From: Azolla caroliniana
Lineage: Eukaryota > Polypodiophyta
Assembly: GCA_043228905.1 (NCBI GenBank)
Contig: JBHGNT010000004.1
Location: 1,426,001 to 1,490,000, forward strand
Length of the DNA stretch: 64,000 nucleotides
Direction: 5' to 3'
Shown: positions 43,732-53,136 of the stretch, one piece after another
How the letters are laid out: each line of letters begins with the position of its first letter
Position numbering within the stretch: position 1 is the first letter of the stretch
Translations under genes and position numbers: made by a program
The notes under the pieces: model-generated
The model's input: only the letters and a program-made list of their open reading frames with translations
Databases searched by the model: none
Told to the model about the DNA's origin: nothing

Positions 43732-46037
43732 TGTCGAATACATGTGTATAATGGACGTATTCACACTATTCCGTTTTGGCCATTTATGAAATTATCATAA
43801 AGGGTAGTTGCCCTAAGTCGGTCACTATATATAGTGACCTTGTAACCTCTTTGTGAGGTTGGATGTTGTATTATTTGCTTTATGGAATAAAGACTCTTTT
43901 GTGCCTCTCTCTCTCTCTCTCTGTGCAACGACCTACCTTCTGTCATACGCAGGTACTCAGAACAGAACTGAATGCTCCTTGATCTTCCGCATTGACGACC
44001 TCGCTTTCAACATCTGGTATCAGAGCCTGCACAGTAGTCGGTCCTTCAATCCGCTGTCGGCCGTCGTCTCAGCATTCGGTTTCCTGCGTCATTCGAAGAA
44101 GAGAGAAGAAGAAGAAAAACAGGTTTGCATCTCATCGCGTTAGATCCTCTTGCTTGGAGTAAGCCTTCAGGTTGTACTCTGTTCCTTGTGATCGTAACCG
44201 CTCGAGGTGAAATCTCCTTGTGCAACATTGACGCGATCGTGCTCCACTCGGTTAAACAGCATCCGAAGAGGTAATCAAACGCCGCTCGTTGTAACCACTC
44301 GGTGCAGATCGGTCTTAAGACAACAGCCCCAAATTCGTGCTTCATCTGGCTGATCGACATTCGGGAGGATCAGTTGGATCCGTCTCTCTCGTCACTGCAG
44401 CCACCCGAAGCAGAATCGGTCCAAATAATCGGTTTCAATAATCGGTATTCGGCATATATATCCGAAGCGAACCGGGCTCACTCCGACTCGGCAACATTCG
44501 GGAAGACCAGTCGGTTCTGTCCCTCAAGCTACCGGAGTCAATTCGAGCAAGTTCCGAAGCCGAACCGACTCGGGTTCAAATCTGACTAGAACGATATCGG
44601 GTGAGCCAACCGGCTGCACTCCAACAAGGTTCGTAGTCAACTCCGAACCGAGCTTCGTCAACCGAAACCGAATTTGATGGCATCAACATCCTTGGCATGA
44701 AGATTAGTCGGCATCGCGATAAACGACATCTTTTTCTGTCTCAGACCGACTATATCCGACGTGTCTTAGAACGCTTCAACATGCAATCAGCCAAATCTGC
44801 TTCAACCCCGCTCCCTATGAATCTTCGGCTCTCTCAGCGAGACTGCCCGACATCCGGTCCGGAGGGGGAAGATATGAAGTCGGTACCGTATGCACCGGCA
44901 GTCGGCTCCCTTATGTACCTGATGGTCGCGACACGGCCTGATATTTCTCACGCCGTAGGAGTCGTCAGCAGATTTATGCACAATCCTGGCCGATCGCATT
45001 GGAACGCAGTCAAGCATGTGTTCAGATATCTGGCTGGCACAAAAGACCACGGCATTCTTTTCGGTCCGAACCGAACCTCAGGCGTAGTCGGTTACACCGA
45101 CTCGGATTTCGCCGGCTGTATAGACAGTCGGAAATCAACAACCGGATACTGCTTCAAATTCGGCAATGGAGCAATCTCGTGGAAGTCGAAACTTCAGGAG
45201 TGCACAGCGACCTCAACGACCGAAGCAGAATATGTAGCTGCGTCCGACGCAGCAAAAGAAGCTTTGTGGCTCGGTCGGCTGGCGCACACGTTTCGACAAG
45301 TCGAACATGACTCGGCTCCAGTTGTCTACAGCGACAGTCAAGGTGCTGTTGCCTTGTCGAAAAATCCGGTTCACCACAACGCCTCCAAGCATATCGACGT
45401 TCGATATCACTTCGTTCGGGACTGCGTCATTTCAGGGAAAATCGGTCTAGAGAAAATATCCACAACCGACAATGTCGCAGATGGAATGACCAAATGTCTT
45501 TCGGCAGACCGCTTTCGGTCTCTTCGGCATCAGATGGGCGTAACGACAAACCAGTCCGGTTAGAGCCGGACACAGAGCAGGATGGTTCCCGACAACCGAC
45601 GTCAGTTCCTTAATGATCGGCTTCAACTGTTCCGACCCGACCAGTTCGGTCTTCTGCCTTCGGACCCTGCCGACTTGAACAAAGCTGATATGTCCGAGAA
45701 CTTAAGTCTATACCTGTAATCTTAGATAACCCATGTATACGCCCATTACGGGGGAGTGTCGAATACATGTGTATAATGGACGTATTCACACTATTCCGTT
45801 TTGGCCATTTATGAAATTATCATAAAGGGTAGTTGCCCTAAGTCGGTCACTATATATAGTGACCTTGTAACCTCTTTGTGAGGTTGGATGTTGTATTATT
45901 TGCTTTATGGAATAAAGACTCTTTTGTGCCTCTCTCTCTCTCTCTCTGTGCAACGACCTACCTTCTGTCATACGCAGGTACTCAGAACAGAACTGAATGC
46001 TCCTTGATCTTCCGCATTGACGACCTCGCTTTCAACA
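43732..46037 (+). mobile_element. Inner, internally deleted Copia nested in the outer Copia
   Basis: LTRs 43732-44012 and 45757-46037, each 281 bp and identical as far as I can read. Flanked by the 5-bp target duplication tgctc (43727-43731 and 46038-46042). The leader (44013-44689) matches the outer element's leader. After the gag start ATG the sequence jumps from 'gcatcaacatcc' straight to 'ttggcatgaagattag' in the RT region, which removes most of gag, integrase and RT. The purine tract ggggggag-type motif precedes the 3' LTR. A non-autonomous derivative; the LTRs differ from the outer LTRs far more than the internal sequence does. Confidence 0.95.
44697..45563 (+). CDS. Inner Copia residual RT C-terminus and RNase H frame
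   Basis: 288 residues, nearly the same as the outer copy's last 288 (about five differences). Contains YIRRVLERFNMQSAKSASTP, RPDISHAVGVVSRFMHNPGR, the RNase H motifs YTDSDFAGCIDSRKSTTGY, STTEAEYVAASDAAKEALWL, VYSDSQGAVALSKNPV, and NASKHIDVRYHFVRD. It lacks the RT catalytic palm (YVDD), so it cannot copy the element by itself. Gag's ATG, 45 bp upstream, runs into a stop after seven codons (MASTSLA), so this frame would need its own start. Confidence 0.85.
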   Translation: MKISRHRDKRHLFLSQTDYIRRVLERFNMQSAKSASTPLPMNLRLSQRDCPTSGPEGEDMKSVPYAPAVGSLMYLMVATRPDISHAVGVVSRFMHNPGRSHWNAVKHVFRYLAGTKDHGILFGPNRTSGVVGYTDSDFAGCIDSRKSTTGYCFKFGNGAISWKSKLQECTATSTTEAEYVAASDAAKEALWLGRLAHTFRQVEHDSAPVVYSDSQGAVALSKNPVHHNASKHIDVRYHFVRDCVISGKIGLEKISTTDNVADGMTKCLSADRFRSLRHQMGVTTNQSG

Positions 46038-46042
46038 TGCTC

Positions 46043-47484
46043 TTCCTTGCAAGTGGGTTTATCGACTAAAAGAGACGTCTGATTCGACCACCCCAAAGTA
46101 CAAGGCCAGATTAGTTGCGAAGGGCTTCCGACAAGAATATGGCGTCGACTTCGACGAGATTTTTTCACCAGTGGTGAAAATGACAACCCTTCGTTTTCTA
46201 CTCGGCATAGTGGCAGCCGACAACTTGGAGCTGATTCAGCTAGATGTCAAAACAACCTTCCTCCATGGTGATCTTGAAGAGGAAATTTATATGGAACAGC
46301 CAAAAGGCTTCGTGGCAACTGGCCAAGCACATCTAGTCTGCCGACTCAGGAAGAGTCTATACGGCCTCAAACAGGCACCGCGACAATGGTACAAGAAGTT
46401 CGACGACTTCATCCAATCGATCGGCTTCTCAAAAAGCGATGAGGACCATTGTCTTTTTACCAACACAGCTCAAGATGGATCACCCATCTTCCTCATCATC
46501 TACGTGGACGACATGCTAATTTCTGGACGCCACGCGGGCGAACTTGCCGATCTCATTCGACAACTGCGGTTGAAGTTTGCCATGAAGGACCTCGGTCCGG
46601 CACGACACATACTCGGCATGAAGATTAGTCGGCATCGCGACAAACGACATCTTTTTTTGTCTCAGACCGACTATATCGGACGTGTCTTGGAACGCTTCAA
46701 CATGCAATCAGCCAAATCTGCTTCAACCCCGCTCCCCATGAATCTTCGGCTCTCTCAACGAGACTGCCCGACATCCGGTCCGGAGGGGGAAGATATGAAG
46801 TTGGTACCGTATGCACCGGCAGTCGGCTCCCTTATGTACCTGATGGTCGCGACACGGCCTGATATCTCTCATGCCGTAGGAGTCGTTAGCAGATTTATGC
46901 ACAATCCTGGCCGATCGCATTGGAACGCAGTCAAGCATGTGTTCAAATATCTGGCTGGCACAAAAGATCACGGCATTCTTTTCGGTCCGAACTCAACCTC
47001 AGGCGTAGTCGGTTACACCGACTCGGACTTCGCCGGCTGTATAGACAGTCGGAAATCAACAACCGGATACTGCTTCAAATTCGGCAATGGAGCAATTTCG
47101 TGGAAGTCGAAACTTCAGGAGTGCACAGCGACCTCAACGACCGAAGCAGAATATGTAGCTGCGTCCGACGCTGCAAAAGAAGCTTTGTGGCTCGGCCGGC
47201 TGGCGCACACGTTTCGACAAGTCGACCATGACTCGGCCCCAGTTGTCTATAGCGACAGTCAAGGTGCTGTTGCCTTGTCGAAAAATCCGGTTCACCACAA
47301 CGCCTCCAAACATATCGACGTTCGATATCACTTCGTTCGGGACTGCGTCATTTCAGGGAAAATCGGTCTAGAGAAAATATCCACAACCGACAATGTCGCA
47401 GATGGAATGACCAAGTGTCTTTCGGCAGACCGCTTTCGGTCCCTTCGGCATCAGATGGGCGTAACGACAAACCAGTCCGGTTAG
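46043..47484 (+). CDS. Outer Copia reverse transcriptase and RNase H
   Basis: Continues the outer pol after the inner insertion: PCKWVYRLKETSDSTTPKYK, ARLVAKGFRQEYGVDFDEIF, QLDVKTTFLHGDLEEEIYM, LYGLKQAPRQWYKKFD, catalytic IYVDDMLISG, LGMKISRHRDKRH, then RNase H with TDSDFAGC, STTEAEYVA and DSQGAVALSKNPV, ending at 47484. Without the inner element and the upstream one-base loss it would be a full-length polyprotein. 437 residues of open frame show it has not decayed. Confidence 0.93.
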
Positions 47485-47677
47485 AGCCGGACACAGCGCA
47501 GGATGGTTTCAGACAACCGACATCAGTTCCTTAATGATCGGCTTCAACTCTTCCGACCCGACCAGTCCGGTCTTCTGCCTTCGGACCCTGCCGACTCGAA
47601 CAAAACTGATATGTCCGAGAACCTAGGTTTATACCTGTAATCTTAGATAACCCATGTATACGCCCATTACGGGGGAG

Positions 47678-47963
47678 TGTCGAATACAAGTGTATAATGG
47701 ACATATTCACACTATCCCTTTGTATAGATCAAGTTTGGGCCATTTGTGTAATTAGCATAAATGGTAGTTGCCCTAAGTCGGTCACTATATATATAGTGAC
47801 CTTGTAACCTTTTTGTAAGGTTGGTTGTATTATTGTTTCTATTGAATAGAAAGTCTTTTGTGCCTCTCTCTCTCTCTCTGTCTCTGTGCACGATCTTGCA
47901 AACTGTCATACGCAGGTTCTCAACACGAATCGAATGTTATTTGATCTTCCGCATTGACGACCT
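47678..47963 (+). mobile_element. Outer Copia 3' LTR, last 12 bp missing
   Basis: Matches the 5' LTR until 'gacgacct', then reads 'atctcggatgg' (Gypsy pol). The expected ending and two bases of the target duplication are lost, a 14-bp deletion. Confidence 0.85.
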
Positions 47964-47965
47964 AT

Positions 47966-50573
47966 CTCGGATGGAGACCAAAGTGTTCGATAATGGAGCA
48001 GCCTTCGCACGAATAAAGAGTCTTGACAACCAAAGATCGGTCCAAATCCTAACAGTGCGAGCCAATCATGAAAGGAATCGAGATAGTCTCGGAGGCGAAT
48101 CCTCGGATTTTTAGAGCGGACTATTGAAGCATGGGGCACAAATAGTCCGAGCAATCACAAGACCCCACAAGAAAGAAGAGCGCGTGGATTGCAAGGAGAA
48201 GCAACATGTGTCACACCTAGTGGCGCATGTAAACTAGTACTACCCGACAAGAAGCACAAGCGCCGGATACAAGAATTCGAGAAGATGCTGAAAGAAGAGA
48301 ACATAATAGAAGAAGGGGAGTTCGTGACTCATATTATGGAAGAAGCCTCATTTAACGACACCATCGGCGAAATCGAGGACGTCGTGGACTTGAGCTATCT
48401 TCACAACCAATGCGTGATTTCGGTTAACTCTGTCAACATGTACGCTATCATCGATGAATACCGTCGTGGCATCTCGATGAAGGAAGCTGACATCAACACG
48501 AAATATAAAACGGTGGATAAGAAGATCAAGCCAGTTGCGGTTCCGCTACCGGAAGATAGCTGGCAAAAGATGAAGGAAGTCGCTAACGATCCAAGCTTAA
48601 GAGATCCGAAGAAGATAGGTCATGACTTCACCAAAGAGACGAAGGGGAAGCTACGAGTTGGAAAGGAGGATTTCCTTCTCCCTGAAGAGGAGCGAATGTT
48701 TCGCGATATGCTTGAGAGACATGGGAAGGCTTTCGCATTCTTCCCACGAGAAATCGGATGCGCCGACCCAAAGGTTATAGAGCCAATGGTGATCTTCACA
48801 GTGCCTCATGTGCCTTGGAATTTGAAACCGATACCGGTTCCGAGAGCACACCTTCCGAAGTTGATCGAGCTCTTAAAGGAGAAGGTGAGTATGGGAATTC
48901 TAGAATCGTCGAATGCTCCTTATTCCAATAGGTGGTTCACGGTGCCGAAGAAGAATGGATCATTGCGATTCATCCAAGATCTTCAACTCGTCAACAAGGT
49001 GACAATTCGAAATGCCGGAATCGGTCCGAGCGTGGACGAATTTGCCGAAGCGTTTGCGGGCCGGTCCATCTACTCCATTGGCGATCTCTACTCCGGATAT
49101 GACCAATTCCAGTTGGCGATCGACAGTCGGGACATTACAACCATGAGGACTCCGATCGGGCTTGTGCGGATGTGTACCTTACCCCAAGGCGCAACGAACT
49201 CGGTGGCTCATATGGTGAATACCATGAATAAAGTCTTGAAGGATTGCATTCCGGACATCACGATGCCATTCTTGGATGATATTCCGATAAAAGGATGTTC
49301 GGATGAGGAGAAAGATGAATCGAAAGATAAGGAAGGTTGTAGAAAGTTCGTTGCGGATCATATGAAAGATTGCGAGAAGGTGCTTCAAAGGCTCGAAGAT
49401 GCGAATTTGACATTTTCGGGAGAAAAATCCGCATTCGGGCAACCAGAGATCTTGGTGGTAGGTCACTTGTGTGGAGCATACGGCCGAAAGCCCTCGCTAT
49501 CCAAAGTGAACGCAATCCAAGACATGAAAGAAGAATGCGAAAACCAAACGGAGGTTCGAAGGTTCCTTAGAGCGTGCGCGTTTTATCATATATGGATTCC
49601 TCACTACGCTCATGTCGCCGAACCGTTATATGGACTACTAAAGAAAAGAATAAAGTTCGAATGGCGAGACGAGCACACAGAGGCGATGCGAAGATTAAAG
49701 AAACTGCTTCTTGAAGCTCCGGCACTAAGGAAGGCCGACTATGCCGAAGGGAAACCAATTTACGTGACCGTAGATACGAGCCCAACCGGAATCGGGTGGG
49801 TCATCAATCAAGAAGGTGAAGATAATGCGCGATATGCCGTCCGGTTCGGAGCAAAGGTTCTCAGCGAACGGCAACAAAGATATGCCCAAGTCAAGCGGGA
49901 ACTTTGGGGTATTGTGTCGGCAGTGAAGACGGACAAAGATTACCTGATCGGGTCAGAAGTGATAATAGAGACAGATTGTCTCCCAATTCTCGGAATGGTC
50001 TCGGGATGTGCGACCCCAGATCTTGCTATGCTAAGGTGGATCGCCTACATCAAGTCTTTAAACCCAGAGATCCGTCACATCGCAGGGAAGAAGAACGCCA
50101 TGGCTGACATGCTGTCGAGGGCAAGATTTTCAAATGGAAGTAACATGGTTTCGGAAGATGAAGATGTTGCCCTCGACTTCTTCAAGATGGCTCGATTGTC
50201 GGCGGAGGACCAGGACACGCAAACCCTCCACGCCTTCAACAAGAACGAGTACGAAGGAGAGTGGTTACTCATCGGTAGATTCCTAAGAACATTGACGACA
50301 GATGCTTCGTTGACAAAGGAGGAGGCCCTACGAATCCGAAAGAAAGCTTATCGATACTTCTTGAAGGGAGGATTCCTTTGGCGACATCCAAAAAGAAGGA
50401 CAGGAATACCACGTCGAGTGAGCAAGCTCAACCGGATCCGGATCAGCATTCGGAAGGATGAGCCGGATCGGTATCCGGATGGTATCTGGAAACAACCGCC
50501 CAGATCGGGGAGACGGTTCGAAGAGCCAGATTCGAGTGGGAACCGGAAGCCTAATAGTAGCCTAGACTACTAG
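47966..50573 (+). CDS. Gypsy pol: reverse transcriptase and RNase H, integrase missing
   Basis: Resumes as RMETKVFDNGAAFARIKSLD (47969-48114), then a stop; the second frame (48189-50573, 794 residues) holds the RT: ILESSNAPYSNRWFTVPKKN, SLRFIQDLQLVNKV, SIGDLYSGYDQFQL, TLPQGATNSVAHMV, catalytic FLDDIPIKG (F/LDD), then LTFSGEKSAFGQPEILVVGH. RNase H: VTVDTSPTGIGWVINQE, SERQQRYAQVKRELWGIV, ETDCLPILGM, IAYIKSLNPEIRHIAGKKNAM, ADMLSRARF. It ends FLKGGFLWRHPKRRTGIPRR, where an H2C2 integrase should follow, but the sequence turns into Arg/Pro-rich non-homologous residues and stops at 50573. So integrase is lost and the element is defective. Whether the two-frame layout is natural or a frameshift is unclear. 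Confidence 0.88.
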
Positions 50574-50870
50574 GTAATCATTGTCTCGTAGTTAGTGTCA
50601 GTAGCACGTAAGAATATTGAAGTACCTGTCAGTCCTTTATGGACTTGTATAAATAGTGTTGTTTAACACGTTGTATGTACTGAGTTATAGAGTATTTTCA
50701 TTTGTTTGAATCTACGCTTACGTTCTGCTCTCTAAGTTTCTCCCACGTATACTCTTTGTATACTAAGATTCTCCATTAAACCTTCATCTTATTCTCTATT
50801 GTTATCCGACTGAGCCGATTCTGTCTAACGCTTCCGCACGTTTACATTCACGAAGATTTTGTACTCGAGT
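50574..50870 (+). mobile_element. LTR-like segment after truncated Gypsy pol
   Basis: A TATA-like box (gtataaatag, 50648-50657), 'tactgagttatagag', and a CT-rich leader-like tail. It does not match the probable 5' LTR of this Gypsy, so a different element may have recombined in here. Identity unresolved. Confidence 0.35.
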
Positions 50871-52079
50871 GGAATACATTGTAGATCCTCCACTCCCATG
50901 TTTGTTTAATATAGGACTTACACGTTTGTACCTATATTCTACTCACAGATGTGCACCTTTGCACATGAGATGTATATATACCTCATTGTGGGTATTTTTG
51001 TATTTGATGATGCTTTTTAATATAGTTAATCATCCCCCGTCTTGTCTCGTTGTTCATAAGTGTTAACTTCATCTCTCTCCTCCTCTCACACACATACACA
51101 CACACAAATAAAATAACCTTCCGCTACTTAACTACTCACATAATTAGTCACTAATTATCCCTTGCCTAATTACCTAATTCTTAACAGATCACGCAACCTA
51201 GGTTTTGAGTTGCATCATGGAATCAAAATGAACCAAATATAAAGGCATGTAAGGTAGGCAAGGAAGGACCAATAGAGGATAAGTATTGCTTGTTTTTTAC
51301 ATGCTCTGCATATAGTGCAATTCGTGAAAACTATATGATGATATATTAAGAGGGGTGATGACTTGAGTGGTACGCTAAAGAGAACAACTCTAGAAGGTTG
51401 AGCTCATATGCGTGTGTCGTATTCACACATTGAGACTTGGAGCTTCAAAGTATGAATATCCCTTATTAGGAAGGATACCCAAATCAAGAATACTTTTGTA
51501 CTTAGGTTCCATGGGTCATTATTTGCCTCTCAATGGGCACTAAAAATATCTATCTATCTATTTGTATAATTATCATAAGCATCCTAGTAAAGTGCTTGCT
51601 ATCAATCAATATAAAATGTCGTCCTTGACATTGTCGTAGATGTTTACCATTCAATCAATACACCATAGCTCTCAGGTTGAAATATTATCCAACACGTGTG
51701 ATCCTCCGCGGAGATATTATCCAACGTAGTAGTATGGCATGTTCACGAACCAACTTGGGGAATGAACTTTGTTACCAAAGCCAAGAACAACATTAAACAA
51801 GTTCATCAAGCACTGCACAAAAAGGGGTCGACGCAAGAAACATAACAAAACTGGACATGATGTGTGCCCTGTTCTCGCTACCCCTATTACTCTTTCGGCA
51901 ACAGATTATCTCACGAGGTTGCCCTTATCTTGTTGACCGTAGGTCATGAGTTTATGATGGTTTTAGCGAACTTATACTCTATAAATTAAGCCAATGAGAT
52001 TATATTGACCTTTGTTTGAGAATAGGATAGATATAAGTCTTTGACCATCGAATTTACCGAAGAAGAGGTTGTCCCTTCC
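50871..52079. other. Intergenic, unassigned
   Basis: Contains a short CA-rich run (51090-51108) and otherwise unique-looking sequence. No convincing gene or RNA. Confidence 0.4.
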
Positions 52080-52725
52080 ATCATAGTACGTAACATAGAT
52101 TGACATATTCGCATTCGTGGTATTTCCCAATTGAATGCAAACGAATACGAATACGAATGGGTGGTCAAGTATTCATTTGACTCAAAAAAGAAGAAGAAGA
52201 GAGTACATAAACTTATCTATTTTAATTTCATAGGATAAAAAAAAAGGAACTTGACAATAAATAGGGATAATAAAAGAGGGACTTGACACTACTCAAATTT
52301 TTATAATAAATATGTATCTTATAATTATAAGTATTCGTTTTATTTTTAATAAATGAATAAAACAAAATAAAAGTTCATTATTTTTTCACTTTTTATTCTC
52401 TCAAAATTTATGGCTATTTTTATCTTGACATTAAAAATAGGACTTCAAAGTTCACACTAATCATATTTTTATAATAAATATAAAAATATTTATTAAAAAA
52501 AAATTAATTAATTAAAATAAGTTTCATAAACTCTCCAGCTGACATTATAATCTATTAATGAATAATTGCTCTTTTTTTGGTGAAATAAATTTATTTAAAT
52601 AAAAAAAAATTTAAAATTTTTATATTTATTTTGCAAAACGAATGGTTTTATAATTCTTGGGGCGATTTCGTATTCTCAAATATTACGAATATCACGTATG
52701 TGTCAATCTATGGTACGTAATATAC
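52080..52725. mobile_element. AT-rich element with inverted ends
   Basis: The left end 'agtacgtaacatagattgacatattcgcattcgtgg' (52085-52120) is mirrored at 52665-52715 ('cgaatatcacgtatgtgtcaatctatggtacgtaat'). The interior is about 80% A+T and empty. Class unknown; no target duplication identified. Confidence 0.55.
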
Positions 52726-52754
52726 TTGAATGAATTAGCAAACGTTACTTATTT

Positions 52755-52975
52755 TCGGACGAATTCAAACGAATGCGTATGTTATCAAAACATTCGTAGC
52801 TATTTTTTTTACACTTTTTACCTTAAAAAGAAATCTACCTTATAAATTATAATAAATAATGAGTACAAAAGAATGGTATTTTACCATAGAGTGTTTACCA
52901 TACGAGAAGGATTGAGACAGTCTCGAATGCGAATGCACGTATGGTGCGTATGGTTCAGACCATGCGGGCTTCGAT
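52755..52975 (+). repeat. Dispersed AT-rich repeat, copy B
   Basis: Homologous to the minus strand of 2812-3020. It ends about 160 bp upstream of the RADA ATG, within what should be its promoter region. Confidence 0.6.
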
Positions 52976-53136
52976 GATATATACAGTGTGTGTATATGTA
53001 TATGTATACAGTATATACATATGCTCCCAAGTTTGAACAAAACCCTGTGTGTCTCTGTCTGTACAGATTTTGGTTGTAAATCGTAATCGATCTCTCTCGC
53101 GCGCGCGAGAGAGAAGACGCAGAAAGACTTCTGAGT
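52976..53136 (+). promoter_or_regulatory. Putative RADA promoter and 5' UTR
   Basis: A cluster of TATA-like 'gtatatgtatatgtatac' motifs at 52985-53022 lies 115-150 bp before the ATG. A perfect 24-bp palindrome with a CGCGCGCG core flanked by CTCTCT/AGAGAG lies at 53090-53113. If transcribed it would form a hairpin in the leader. Confidence 0.5.

Larger units (their letters stand above)
40148..47963 (+). mobile_element. Outer Copia retrotransposon inserted in the Gypsy element
   Basis: A 298-bp 5' LTR (40148-40445) begins TGTCGAATAC and ends CTTCAACA; the primer-binding site tggtatcagagc lies at 40448-40459. A leader of about 700 bp precedes gag. The polypurine tract 'acgggggag' (47669-47677) is followed by the 3' LTR (47678-47963). 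The LTRs differ at two positions that I see (40379-40390 and 40411 region versus the 3' copy), so the insertion is recent. The 3' LTR lacks its last 12 bp. Internal coding is split by a second Copia at 43732-46037. Confidence 0.93.
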
